From Nonomuraea aridisoli (lineage in GTDB: Bacteria > Actinomycetota > Actinomycetes > Streptosporangiales > Streptosporangiaceae), in assembly GCF_003236395.1 (NCBI RefSeq), contig NZ_POUD01000058.1, positions 1-39,637 of the forward strand: a stretch of 39,637 bases of DNA. Reading direction: 5' to 3'. Each line of letters opens with the position of its first letter. The first letter of the stretch is position 1. The position numbers were made by a program, and so were the translations under genes. Shown one piece after another: positions 8,897-17,520 of this stretch. The notes below the pieces were generated by a model. The model was given only the letters and a program-made list of their open reading frames with translations. It made no database searches and was not told where the DNA came from.

Positions 8897-9052
8897 GTAC
8901 CGGTACCAGGCGATGTGCTCACGGGGCTGATTACCCGAACACACCGGGGCGATATCGGGCCTTCGCTGGCCAACGTCGGCGGAGGCCCTTCGCGCTTCAG
9001 GCAGCCGCCCGGATCTCTCGACCAGACCGCTTGCCCAAGTCATGAAGATGTC

Positions 9053-9385
9053 CTACACCTCCCCACGGTTCGCGTGCCGGATGTTGACGCACCTGACGCT
9101 CGAGCCATCGAGCTGGACGGGAAGGATGCGCAGGTCATCCACAATGCCGAGGACCGTGACAGCGCGGCAGTTGTTGACCTGCGCGCCGCCACCGCCCGAA
9201 ACCTGTTCATTGACACAGACGACCTGAGGGCCGCCGAAAAGATTGATGAGAGAGAAGCTGGTGCAATTGTTGATCTGATCCCCTTGGCCCTCACCGTGAG
9301 AGCCGTCGGCCTCTGCACTCCCCGCCCAAAACATGACACCTCCCAGCGTCGAGACCAGAAGCGCAGCAAACTTACGAATCTGCAT
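9053..9385 (-). CDS. Secreted small protein with two Cys-pair repeats, paralogue 1
   Basis: This encodes 110 aa from ATG 9385 on the minus strand, with GGAG in front. Residues 1-26 form a Sec signal peptide (MQIRKFAALLVSTLGG, hydrophobic, ending AEA). The mature part has two repeats, each beginning Q-[IV]-N-N-C and ending C-V-N, separated by a Gly-rich linker. Four Cys probably form two disulfides. A longer upstream frame is open, but the start here is fixed by alignment with the divergent paralogue at 9740, whose leader region is nearly identical. The function is unknown; similar small exported proteins of actinomycetes are surface or extracellular proteins. No catalytic motif is seen. Confidence 0.78.
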   Translation of the reverse strand: MQIRKFAALLVSTLGGVMFWAGSAEADGSHGEGQGDQINNCTSFSLINLFGGPQVVCVNEQVSGGGGAQVNNCRAVTVLGIVDDLRILPVQLDGSSVRCVNIRHANRGEV

Positions 9386-9739
9386 GATGTTCTCCAGGTT
9401 CTCCTCGCGCTTGTCTTGCGTGCAGATCCTGCATGACATGCCAAGCAATGGCAAGCACTCGCCGCACGGGCAAGCGTTCTCGATGCTCCGACACCACGCC
9501 CTCTCCAGATTTGGCGCTCGGTCTCCACGCGAAGCGGTAATGCCCAAAAAGACAATGCATTGATTACGGAAGTCCCATCCATCCGTGCCTGCGGAGGGCA
9601 GGAAAGTGTTCTTTAGGTAAGCGCTCGCCCATGCGCCTCGCCGCGTGGTCGAAACACGCCGCAGGTGTTTGCCGCTGCTCGGCATGTCGTGCAGGATCTG
9701 CACGCAAGACAAAGCCACGAGGAGAACCTGGAGAACACC
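9386..9739. repeat. Inverted repeat of leader regions between two divergent paralogues
   Basis: The roughly 75 bp preceding each paralogue's start codon are nearly identical in opposite orientation (about 9386-9450 and 9672-9739). Both include GCAGGATCTGCACGCAAGAC and then GAGGAGAACCTGGAGAACA before ATG. In the right-hand copy CGTGCA-GGATC-TGCACG forms a 6-bp stem 40 nt before the start; in the left-hand copy the outermost pair is lost. The centre (about 9460-9660) is less conserved and must hold both promoters. This is what an inverted duplication of one gene with its 5' region would leave. No gene is seen inside. Confidence 0.75.
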
Positions 9740-10069
9740 ATGCAGATTGCCAAGTCTGCTGCGCTCCTGGCTGCGACGGCCGGAACCGTCATGCTCGGAA
9801 CGGACGGCGCGCTAGCGAGAGACGGTCACGACGGGGATGACAGGGGGACGCAGGTCAACCGCTGCAACAGCTTTTCCCTCACCGATGTTGTGGGCGGCCC
9901 CACGGCCAGTTGCCTCAACTTCGAACGGATCTTCGGCAATGGCGGCGGCGGCACGCAGGTGAACGAATGCAACGCCTTCGCAGCCGCCAGCGTCGTGGGG
10001 AACCTGATCTTCTACCCCATCGGGGACATCGACGGACCAAGCGCCGGCTGCGCCAACATCAGGGCTTAA
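9740..10069 (+). CDS. Secreted small protein with two Cys-pair repeats, paralogue 2
   Basis: This encodes 109 aa from ATG 9740 with GGAG 8 nt upstream. The signal peptide is MQIAKSAALLAATAGTVML, ending near ALA. The mature protein repeats the pattern T-Q-V-N-x-C-N-x-F twice, each repeat closed by a further Cys (SCLN and GCAN), joined by a GNGGGG linker. It is clearly homologous to the divergent protein encoded at 9053-9385, including NxFSL and GGP motifs. A GTG at 9665 is in frame but would put the conserved ribosome site inside the coding region, so ATG 9740 is preferred. Function unknown. Confidence 0.8.
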   Translation: MQIAKSAALLAATAGTVMLGTDGALARDGHDGDDRGTQVNRCNSFSLTDVVGGPTASCLNFERIFGNGGGGTQVNECNAFAAASVVGNLIFYPIGDIDGPSAGCANIRA

Positions 10070-10220
10070 CGACCAGTCGGTGCGGCGAAGGCCCATGATT
10101 CGTGCCGAAAAGCTCTGCTCATGATGTCCGTGCGGGTGAAGATTGAGCGACGCCCGAGCCTCGGCACCGGAACGTCGTTGTACTTCATAACGCGATCACG
10201 TGATTGAGAGTTCTGTGCGG

Positions 10221-12647
10221 ATGTCTGAGCAGACAAGCATTCCGGCGCTTATCCACCAAACATGGAGGGACACCGATGTGCCCTCCCGGTGGGGAAAGTG
10301 GGTGAATTCCTGGAGGCGGCACCATCCGGGCTGGTACTACCGGCTGTGGACTGACACGGACAGTCGCTCCTTTCTCGTGGAGCATTATCCGTGGTTTCTT
10401 CCGATCTACGACGGCTACCCTGATCCGGTCATGCGCTCCGACGCCATCCGGTATTTCCTGCTCGACCATTTCGGCGGGGTGTACGTCGATCTGGATGTCG
10501 AGTGCCTGCGGCCGGTGGGCGAACTGCTCACCGGCCGCCAACTCGTGCTCGGGTGCGAGCCGTCGCCGCATGCCGGCCTGCCGCTGGCACGTCAGCGCGG
10601 TCTGGACCGCATCGTGGGGAATGCGTTCATCGCGTCCCGGCCTGGGCATCCGTTCTGGGCACACGCCCATCGCGAGCTGGTGCGCACTCATCGTCTGCCC
10701 AACGCGCTCGATGTGTCGGGCCCCTACTTCCTCACGCAGGCGTTGACGAACGCCCCGGAGGCCGACTCGATCACCGTCGTGGGCTCAGAGTTGCTCTATC
10801 CCAAGGTGAGCCCGTACGCGGCCCAGCTTTTCGCGCCGCAGGAGGTCGACCTTGACCGCGCCTATGCCGTGCACCACGGGGCCGGGAGCTGGGCTCAGGA
10901 CGAGTCGTGGGCGCCGCGGTCCTCGCCGTACAAGAGGGTGCGGTTCTGGGCCAGTCAGGGGCAGCAGCCCCTCGCCGACGGGGCTTTCGATCTGGACGCG
11001 CAGCGCCGCCGCTGGGCCGGCGGCGCCCCGGCGCCGTCGGTGTCCTGCCTGATGGTGACGAAGGACCGACCATCGTTCGCCGAGCGTGCGATCCGGTGTT
11101 TCCTCGCCCAGACCTATCCAAACAAAGAGCTGGTCGTGGTGGACGACGGGCCGAGTGACGCTCTGGAGCAGCACATCCGCGGGCTCGGCGACGAGCGTAT
11201 TCGGTTCCATCGGCTCCCACCGGACGGGCGAACGCTCGGAGAGCTACGCAACATCGCCGTGGACCGGGCGACCGGGACCTACGTGTGCCAGTGGGACGAC
11301 GACGACCTCTACGATCCAGAGCGGCTCGAGGCGCAGATGGCAGCGGTACTCGCACTCGACGCCGAGGCGTGTTTCCTCGCACGGCAACGACTGTGGCGGC
11401 CGGCCCGCCGCGAGCTGGCCATCTCCCACATCCGCGTGTGGGAGGGCACCATGCTCTGCGCGAAGGACGCGCTCCCGCGCTACCCGGCACAACGGCGAGG
11501 TGAGGACACTCCCGTCGCCGCTCACATTGTCGGCAACTGCCGGGTCGTCTCCGTGGACGTACCGGAGCTGTGCACCTATGTGTGCCACGAGAACAACACC
11601 TTCGAGCCCGCACACTTCGAACGCATCTTCGACGTTGCGCCCAAGGTGTGGAGCGGGGGTGACTACGACGAGCAACTGCTGGCGATGGCGGCGCGGCTTC
11701 CGCTCGCTCCGGCGGACCTCGTCCACGCCGAGACAGGCGCCCGGACGGATGCGCGTACTGGGACAGACGCCCATGCCTTCCGGCCGCACCGGGCCAGGTG
11801 GGTGATCAGTGAGCCGGCACCAGAGCCTCTGAAGGAACGCCCGTCGGTCCTGGTGCTGACGCCGGTCAAGGATGCGGCCCGGTTCGTGCCCGCCTATCTG
11901 GACAACCTGCGCAATCTGGACTATCCACGCGAGGCGATCTCCCTGGGCCTGATCGAGGGCGACAGCCAGGACGACACGTGGGAGATGCTGCAGCGCGCGC
12001 TGCCCGAGTTGGAGCAGCAGTACCGCCGGATCACGCTCGTGCGCCACCACGCCGGAGTCCGCCTGCCGGGGCAACGCTGGGAGCCCGGCGTCCAGCGAGA
12101 ACGCCGGGCCGCGCTGGCGAGGGTCCGCAACCACCTGCTCTCGCGCGCCCTCACGGACGAGGAATGGGTGCTCTGGATCGATGTCGACGTGACGAGCTAC
12201 CCGCCCGACCTGATCCAGCGGTTGCTGGCGGCACGCAAGGACATCGTCGTACCGAACTGCGTCAGCGAACCCAACGGCCCGACCTACGACCTCAACACCT
12301 TCCTCCTGCGACCGGAAGCCGCCGCCCTCGACTGGGCACAATGGGTCCGCGACGGCATCCTGCAGCCCCCCAGAGGATTCGGCAGGGTCTATCCCGACGA
12401 GCTCAGCGCGCACGACCTCGTCCGCATCGACTCGGTCGGCGGCACGGTCCTGCTGGTCCGGGCCGACCTGCACCGCGCGGGTCTGATATTTCCGCCGGTC
12501 CCCTACCAGCAGCTCATCGAGACCGAGGGCCTGGCGGCACTGGCCAAGGACATGGGCACCACCTGCTGGGCGCTGCCCAAACTCGAGGTGGTGCATCCCC
12601 ACCATTGGTCGGTATCACCCAACCGACCCGCCACACCGGTTGCCTGA
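10221..12647 (+). CDS. Three-domain glycosyltransferase (OCH1-like, GT2, Anp1-like)
   Basis: This encodes 808 aa from ATG 10221; GTG 10200 would add seven residues. Domain 1 (about 6-260) is an OCH1/Gly_transf_sug type: IPALIHQTW, RSDAIRYFLL and the metal-binding D90-L-D92 in GGVYVDLDV. Domain 2 (about 270-480) is GT2: SVSCLMVTKDRP, LVVVDDG and WDDDDLYDPERL. Domain 3 (about 538-790) resembles Anp1/GT62 mannosyltransferases: VLVLTPVKDAARF, GLIEGDSQDDT and LWIDVDVTSYPPDL. Such a fusion would be expected to assemble a short glycan in the cytosol; there is no membrane segment. A second GT2 gene follows 76 bp downstream. Neither acceptor nor sugar can be deduced. The neighbouring exported paralogues are possible targets, but that is speculation. 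Confidence 0.85.
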   Translation: MSEQTSIPALIHQTWRDTDVPSRWGKWVNSWRRHHPGWYYRLWTDTDSRSFLVEHYPWFLPIYDGYPDPVMRSDAIRYFLLDHFGGVYVDLDVECLRPVGELLTGRQLVLGCEPSPHAGLPLARQRGLDRIVGNAFIASRPGHPFWAHAHRELVRTHRLPNALDVSGPYFLTQALTNAPEADSITVVGSELLYPKVSPYAAQLFAPQEVDLDRAYAVHHGAGSWAQDESWAPRSSPYKRVRFWASQGQQPLADGAFDLDAQRRRWAGGAPAPSVSCLMVTKDRPSFAERAIRCFLAQTYPNKELVVVDDGPSDALEQHIRGLGDERIRFHRLPPDGRTLGELRNIAVDRATGTYVCQWDDDDLYDPERLEAQMAAVLALDAEACFLARQRLWRPARRELAISHIRVWEGTMLCAKDALPRYPAQRRGEDTPVAAHIVGNCRVVSVDVPELCTYVCHENNTFEPAHFERIFDVAPKVWSGGDYDEQLLAMAARLPLAPADLVHAETGARTDARTGTDAHAFRPHRARWVISEPAPEPLKERPSVLVLTPVKDAARFVPAYLDNLRNLDYPREAISLGLIEGDSQDDTWEMLQRALPELEQQYRRITLVRHHAGVRLPGQRWEPGVQRERRAALARVRNHLLSRALTDEEWVLWIDVDVTSYPPDLIQRLLAARKDIVVPNCVSEPNGPTYDLNTFLLRPEAAALDWAQWVRDGILQPPRGFGRVYPDELSAHDLVRIDSVGGTVLLVRADLHRAGLIFPPVPYQQLIETEGLAALAKDMGTTCWALPKLEVVHPHHWSVSPNRPATPVA

Positions 12648-12723
12648 CCCGGCGCACTGCCAAGCACTCGAAGCGATGGACGACCTTCGCGCACAAAGCG
12701 AAGCCCCGAGCAAAGGACCAGGA

Positions 12724-13647
12724 ATGAGTGACAGCCTCACACCCGCGGTCTCGGTGGTCATCCCCTGCTACAACTACGGCCGCTACCTGCCCCAGGCGCT
12801 GGACAGCGTGCTCGGGCAAACATTCAGCGACTGGGAGATCGTCGTCGTTGACGACGGCAGCACCGACGACTCACCCGCGGTGGCCCAGGACTTCATCGAC
12901 CGCCATCCCGACCGGCGCATCCGGCTGCTGCGCCAGGCCAACGCCGGAGTCTCCGCCGCACGCAACGCCGGCATCGCCGCCGCGGCCGGCCGCTACATCC
13001 TGCCGCTGGACGCCGACGACGTGATCGCTCCTACCATGCTGGAGAAGACCACCGCGGTACTCGACGCCGAGCCGGACATCGCCATCGCCTCCACCGACCT
13101 GTTCATCTTCACCGACGCCGAAGACCTGCCACCACAGGTGCTTCCCCTTCCGCCCTACACCAAGGAACTGCTGCTCCAGCGCCTGATCATGTTCTACTGC
13201 TCGCTCTACCGGCGCGAAGCCTGGGAGGTGGTCGGCGGCTACAACGAGAGCATGCGGGCCGGCGAGGACTGGGACTTCTGGATCGGGTGCGCCGAGCGCG
13301 GATTCGACGCCTACCACATTCCCGAGCCGCTGTTCGGGGCACGCAACAAGGACACCGGCCTGCACGTGGAAGCCGCCGAGAACGATCTCACCGTCCGGGC
13401 CCGCATCGTGGCCAACCATCCCACCGCGTTCAAGCCCCTCACCCAAGCATGGGCACAAGCCCTGCTCCAGCACGAGCAGGACGCTTGCCAGCACGATGCG
13501 CGGGTGCCCGACGAGATCCTCACCCGAGCCGGCGAGATGGACCAGTTTCTTCGGTTCGTCATGGACCTGCAGCGCGTAGCACGCCAGCAGCACTACCGAA
13601 TCCAGCACCTGGAGAAGGCCCTTGCGGAACAGACCGGACCGAGCTAG
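12724..13647 (+). CDS. GT2-family glycosyltransferase
   Basis: This encodes 307 aa from ATG 12724, with AAAGGACCAGGA immediately upstream. It is a GT-A fold: VSVVIPCYNYGRYLPQAL at the N-terminus, the nucleotide-binding VVVDDGSTDD, RNAGIAAAAGRYI, the metal-binding DADD in LPLDADDV, and GEDWDFWIGCAERG as the catalytic-base region. The C-terminal 60 residues are helical and may be a coiled coil. It lacks membrane helices. It probably works with the preceding three-domain enzyme; sugar and acceptor are unknown. Confidence 0.88.
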   Translation: MSDSLTPAVSVVIPCYNYGRYLPQALDSVLGQTFSDWEIVVVDDGSTDDSPAVAQDFIDRHPDRRIRLLRQANAGVSAARNAGIAAAAGRYILPLDADDVIAPTMLEKTTAVLDAEPDIAIASTDLFIFTDAEDLPPQVLPLPPYTKELLLQRLIMFYCSLYRREAWEVVGGYNESMRAGEDWDFWIGCAERGFDAYHIPEPLFGARNKDTGLHVEAAENDLTVRARIVANHPTAFKPLTQAWAQALLQHEQDACQHDARVPDEILTRAGEMDQFLRFVMDLQRVARQQHYRIQHLEKALAEQTGPS

Positions 13648-13781
13648 TGAGCCGGTCATGAGCATGAGGGTCACCACATGAGGTGTATTTCGTCCCTGAT
13701 TCTGTGAGCCATGGTGATGGTGACCGGCCGGTGAGGTCTGCTGGAGAGATGGCGGACAGCAGACTCCAACCGCTGGCCTTA

Positions 13782-14504
13782 GAGGTCCTAACAGAAAGAT
13801 CAGCGGACGAGTCGTCGCCAGCAGATGATCGCTGCGGCGAGGGTCATGAAGGCTTCGTGGATGTCGTCGCGGACTTCCCAGCGGATGCGCAGGTGGCGGA
13901 ACTAGTGCAGCAGCGCGATCGTCCTCTCGACCACCCACTGGTGGATGCCCAGGCCGGAGCCGTGCGGGGTGCCGCGCCGGGAGATGATGGGCTTGATGCC
14001 GGTGCGCCAGACCAGGCGGCGGTACTTGTCGTGGTCATACCCGCGGTCGGCGTACAGGCAGTCCGCGCGCTTCCGCGGTCGGCCGACGCGGCCGCGGACC
14101 AGTGGGATGGCCTTGATCAAGGGCATGAGCTGGGTGACGTCGTTGCGGTGGCCACCGGTCAGGGAGACGGCGAGGGGGATGCCTCCTCCTTCGGTGATGA
14201 CGTGGTGTTTCGAGCCCGGCTTGGCGCGGTCGACCGGGCTCGGGCCGGTTTTGGGCCGCCCTTGAGTGCCCGGACGTGGGAGCTGTCGATCACCGCCTTG
14301 GACCAGTCGAACTGGCCGGCGGCGTGCAACTCGGCGAGCAGGAGCTGGTGCAGGCGGTCCCACACGCCAGCGGCGTGCCGGTCGCGCAGCCGCCACCAGC
14401 AGGTCATTCCCGAGCCGAAGCCAGTTGCTCGCCCTTCTTCACGCCGAAGATCAACGATCAGCGGCGACACAGGACACGGCTCTAGATCATTCTGTTAGGA
14501 CCTT
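13782..14504 (-). mobile_element. Degenerate IS5-family element with inverted repeats and TTA duplication
   Basis: The ends are an 18-bp inverted repeat with one mismatch (AGGTCCTAACAGAAAGAT at 13783-13800 against 14486-14503). A TTA trinucleotide flanks both sides (13779-13781 and 14505-14507), the size expected for an IS5-family target duplication. At about 723 bp it is shorter than usual. The transposase inside is broken, so the element cannot supply its own transposase. Confidence 0.75.
13800..14470 (-). pseudogene. IS5-family transposase, inactivated
   Basis: Minus-strand pieces in different frames rebuild an IS5-family DDE transposase: FGSGMTCWWRLRDRHAAGVW and DWSKAVIDSSHVRALKGGPK (first catalytic Asp); then, in another frame, GSKHHVITEGGGIPLAVSL, LYADRGYDHDKYRRLVW (second Asp) and HQWVVERTIALLH (Glu). 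After LLH an in-frame TAG interrupts what would continue as FRHLRIRWEVRDDIHEAF to a natural stop at 13800. The N-terminal 70 or so residues are missing. The frame change near KGGPK is where some relatives also change frame, but the TAG and the missing N-terminus make this a pseudogene. Confidence 0.85.
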
Positions 14505-14507
14505 TTA

Positions 14508-14812
14508 TCGCAGCAGGAGCGGCGGACGCTGGAGGGCTGGGCCCGGCGGCGTTCGACCGCTCAGGGGCCGGCGTTGCGGGCGCGGATCGTGCTGTCGTGC
14601 GCCGAGGGCGGCAGCTACGTGGCGGTGGCGGCTCGGCTGCGGCTGGATCGCAAGACGGTGGCCCGCTGGCGCAGCCGTTTCCTGGACCGCCGGCTGGACG
14701 GGCTGAGCGATGAGCCCCGGCCGGGTGTGCCGCGCACCATCACCGACGCCCAGGTGGAGGTGGTGGTGGTGCGCACCCTGGAAGAGGTGCTGGCCGGATC
14801 GACGCACTGGTT
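14508..14812 (+). pseudogene. N-terminal fragment of an IS630-family transposase
   Basis: A readable frame encodes the helix-turn-helix part of an IS630 transposase: ALRARIVLSCAEGGSYVAVA, KTVARWRSRFLDRRLDG, DEPRPGVPRTITDAQVE and TLEE..STHW. It stops matching after THW, and IS3-type sequence begins within about 60 bp. The DDE catalytic domain is absent. The 5' end abuts the dead IS5 element at 14504, so the fragment was interrupted or truncated on both sides. Confidence 0.75.
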
Positions 14813-14875
14813 CAAACGCGAATTGGCCTGGGCTTCTCCTCATAACGTAGAGACCGAACCGGGAGAGGTTTGGTC

Positions 14876-15753
14876 GTGGCAGCAGTCACGAGGCGTCGCT
14901 TTGATCAGGAGTTCCGGGCGGACCTCCAGCGCCCGGCAGGAACCGCATCGGCGCGGACACGCCGACCGCCCGTGAGCAGCGGCGAGCCGGGTTGGATGCG
15001 GAGATCCAGCGCCTGTTTGCGGCCTCGGGCGGCACGTACGGCTCACCGCGGATCACCCAGGACTTACGTGAACTGGGCTGGAAGGTGTCGGAGAACACCG
15101 TGGCCAGGCGGATGGCCGAACTCGGCCTGGCTGGGCGGAGGCCGAAGAGGCCACGGTCGCTGACCCGGCAGGGCAAGCGGCCGGCCGCGCCGGATCTGGT
15201 GCGGCGGAAGTTCACCGCGGTCGCGCCGGATGTGCTGTGGTCGGCGACGTCACGATGATCAGCACCGCTGAGGCCGCTGTACTTGGCCTCGGTCGAGGAT
15301 CTGTTCTCCCGTCGGCTACTCGGCTATGCCATGTCCGAGCACCATGACGCGGCGCTGACGGTGGCCTCGCTGCAGATGGCGGTCGCAACCCGGGGTGGCG
15401 AAGTGGACGGAGTGATCTTCCATTCGGATCGCGGTTCGGAGTACACCGCTGCCCCCTATCAGGCCGAATGCCGCAAGCATGGAGTGGTGCAGTCCATGGG
15501 CCGGGTCGGGTGCGCGCTCGACAACGGAGCCGCCGAGTCGCTCAACAGCACCCTGAAGGTCGAGTTCGTGCACCGGCACCACTTCCGCACCCGGGCGGAG
15601 GCTCGGCTGAAGATCGCGACCTGGATCGCGGACTTCTACAACGTCAAGCGCAGGCACAGCGCCAACGACGGGCTGCCGCCTGTGACATTCGAGCGTCGGA
15701 TGATCGAGAAGTGGCAAGCATCAATGGCCCTGTTGAGGGCCGCTGTGGCATAG
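14876..15753 (+). pseudogene. IS3-family transposase remnant with internal deletion and frameshift
   Basis: GTG 14876 opens with an OrfA start (VAAVTRRRFDQEFR) that jumps straight into OrfB (EIQRLFAASGGTYGSPRIT), so most of OrfA and the start of OrfB are deleted. OrfB then reads RRMAELGLAGRRPKRPR up to the first catalytic Asp, where a frameshift near 15240 breaks GDVT. The rest is intact in another frame: VEDLFSRRLLGYAMSEH, FHSDRGSEYTA (second Asp) and CALDNGAAESLNSTLKVEF (Glu), to the stop at 15753. It is non-functional. Confidence 0.85.
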
Positions 15754-15822
15754 GACCGTCTCCACGGTTTGAGGGGATTGACAGGCGCAGGGTCCTTGCT
15801 AGTAACGGAGTCGGGCCTGGGC

Positions 15823-17028
15823 TTACCTGGGCTCGTTTTCCTTTTGGACGGCAATCACGACTCCCGTCCCGTCCGTACGGCGTCGCGGTGCGGCGCCCGG
15901 CAGGGGCACCGGGTCGGGGGTGGCCAGCTTGTCCACGGCCGCGCGGCGGGTCCGCTCCGGCCGCCGGTCGTACCTCGCTGTGGTGGCCGGGGAGGCGTGC
16001 CCGACGAGGGCCTGCGCGGTGGCCAGGTCCACCCCGGCGTCGAGCAGTTCGCCGATGAACGTGCGCCGGAAGTCGTGCGCGCGCGGCGCCTCGTCCAGGC
16101 CTGCCTTCTCGGCGCGGGCGGCGAGCACGTTGCTGACCGTCCGCGCGTCGATGAACGCGATCCGGCCGCGCTCGTCGCGGCGGATATGCCTGCCGCGAGG
16201 AGTGAACGGCGCGAACAGGCCGCCCGGGTCGCGGCGGCGCACGGTCAGCCACGCCTCGATCCGGCCGACCGCGCTGGCCGTCAGGTACACCATCCGCTCC
16301 TTGCTCCGCTTGCCCCGGATGCGCAGGGAGCGGGCCACCGGGTCGTAGTCGGCCAGCGCCACCCCGGCGAGCTCGAACCGGCGCACCCCGGTCGAGTACA
16401 GGGCGGCAAGCATGGCCGCGTCCCGCAGCGCCACCCGCCGCAGTTCCTCCCGCTTGACCGGATTGCCGACGTCCTGCCGGTCGACGTCGGCGTCGCAGGC
16501 GGCCATCATCGCGCCCACGCGCTCGATCGGCAGGTGCGCGCCGGCGGGCAGGGTGGTGCCCTCGAACTGGTCGATGCGCTGGGCGCGGTCGCGCTCGTCG
16601 GCGGTCATGAGCCCGAGCAGCCATGCCCGGTCGAGGACCTGCCGCAGCGCCACCACGTGCTTGTTCCGGTAGGCGATCGACCAGGGCTCGCGGATGCCGT
16701 CCTTCTTCAGGCTGGTGGCCTGGCCGATCAGGGCGCGGATGCGCTGGGTGTGCTCGGCCCGCAGCAGGTGCCACCTGATCGTCTCGCCGGTGATGGTGAG
16801 CACGGCCGGGTCCTTCTTGCCGGTGGCGGGGTCGATGCCGGCGGGGTCCTGGTCGGCCATGAGGCGGGCGATCCGGTCGAGGCAGCCCTTCATGGTGCGG
16901 CGGGATTCGCGGCCGACGAGGCTATCGAGGTACGCCCAGTACGGGTTGCGCTGCCGGTCGTCGGCCGCTGCCACGGTGGGCAGCGTCTCCGCGCGCACCG
17001 TGGCCACCTCGGGCAGGGTGTCAGTCAC
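15823..17028 (-). CDS. Tyrosine recombinase (phage-type integrase)
   Basis: This encodes 401 aa from GTG 17028. An N-terminal SAM-like DNA-binding region (about 26-155) precedes the catalytic domain. The active-site set is complete: Arg216 in YSTGVRRFEL, Lys240 in IRGKRSKER, His318 and Arg321 in HDFRRTF, His344 in GHASPATT and nucleophile Tyr353 in ARYDRR. It should catalyse site-specific integration or excision, or resolution. No flanking tRNA gene or duplicated att core was found, so the host element's boundaries are unclear. It is divergent from a toxin-antitoxin pair 186 bp away, a common arrangement in integrative elements. It is the only intact recombinase in the mobile region. Confidence 0.9.
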   Translation of the reverse strand: MTDTLPEVATVRAETLPTVAAADDRQRNPYWAYLDSLVGRESRRTMKGCLDRIARLMADQDPAGIDPATGKKDPAVLTITGETIRWHLLRAEHTQRIRALIGQATSLKKDGIREPWSIAYRNKHVVALRQVLDRAWLLGLMTADERDRAQRIDQFEGTTLPAGAHLPIERVGAMMAACDADVDRQDVGNPVKREELRRVALRDAAMLAALYSTGVRRFELAGVALADYDPVARSLRIRGKRSKERMVYLTASAVGRIEAWLTVRRRDPGGLFAPFTPRGRHIRRDERGRIAFIDARTVSNVLAARAEKAGLDEAPRAHDFRRTFIGELLDAGVDLATAQALVGHASPATTARYDRRPERTRRAAVDKLATPDPVPLPGAAPRRRTDGTGVVIAVQKENEPR

Positions 17029-17124
17029 TGCGGTCTCATCTCGGCGTCCCAGGGGCTCAGGCGATCCGGCCCGGGGATCGCAGTCCCGAGCGGAGGAACA
17101 CCAAGATCGTAACTGTTTTATAGG

Positions 17125-17142
17125 CGGGAATCGACATTCCCG
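17125..17142. promoter_or_regulatory. Palindrome in the integrase / toxin-antitoxin intergenic region
   Basis: CGGGAAT-CGAC-ATTCCCG is a perfect 7-bp inverted repeat in an unusually AT-rich stretch. On the minus strand it sits immediately before a TATAAA (17117-17122) that could be the integrase -10 box. It is a plausible operator for the integrase promoter. This assignment is inference. Confidence 0.45.
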
Positions 17143-17173
17143 GTAATAAAAATGGGACCGGTTTCAGAATCCT

Positions 17174-17201
17174 GCATCCTGCCGATTTCGGCATCCTGCC
17201 G
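17174..17201 (+). promoter_or_regulatory. Repeat operator upstream of the toxin-antitoxin operon
   Basis: Two identical GCATCCTGCCG copies (17174-17184 and 17191-17201, 17-bp spacing) flank a CCGA-TT-TCGG palindrome, ending 14 bp before the antitoxin ATG. Phd/YefM-type antitoxins usually repress their own promoter through such repeats, so this is the likely autoregulatory operator. Confidence 0.55.
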
Positions 17202-17214
17202 TATCGTGGAGGGC

Positions 17215-17520
17215 ATGACGATGGACCAGACGCGCATGGAGACGCTCGGGATCGCAGCGGCCCGCGACAAGCTCGGCCCGCTCGTATCCCGCGCGGTCAT
17301 GTCCCACCGACCCACCCGGATCAAGCGCTCCGACGAGGAGCACGCCGTGCTCATCTCCGAGGAGGACTTCGAGGAGTACCTGCGCCTCAAGCGCGAACGC
17401 GAAGCCGCCACCGTGCTCGAGCTGATGGCGGCCGCCGGCCGCGGTGACCTCGAGATGACGGTCTACACCTCACGCCAGGAGGCGTACGCCGATCTCGGGC
17501 TCGGTGAAGCCGCCTCGTGA
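17215..17520 (+). CDS. Type II antitoxin, Phd/YefM-like
   Basis: This encodes 101 aa from ATG 17215 with GGAGG just upstream. The N-terminal segment (METLGIAAARDKLGPLVSRA, then RPTRIKRSDEEHAVLISEED) has the Phd/YefM pattern: a short strand, an amphipathic helix, and the HAVLISEEDFEEY strand-helix used for DNA binding and dimerisation. The charged C-terminus would wrap the toxin. It overlaps the toxin gene by 4 bp. An upstream in-frame start at 17152 would place the operator repeats inside the coding region and is less likely. Confidence 0.85.
   Translation: MTMDQTRMETLGIAAARDKLGPLVSRAVMSHRPTRIKRSDEEHAVLISEEDFEEYLRLKREREAATVLELMAAAGRGDLEMTVYTSRQEAYADLGLGEAAS

Noticed and set aside
11244..12605. 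453-codon minus-strand frame opposite the glycosyltransferase
   Set aside because: It is the antisense of a frame with three clear glycosyltransferase domains; no motif of its own.
15769..17112. Plus-strand frame of 447 codons opposite the integrase
   Set aside because: The minus strand has a complete tyrosine-recombinase active site; the plus frame is a mirror of it.
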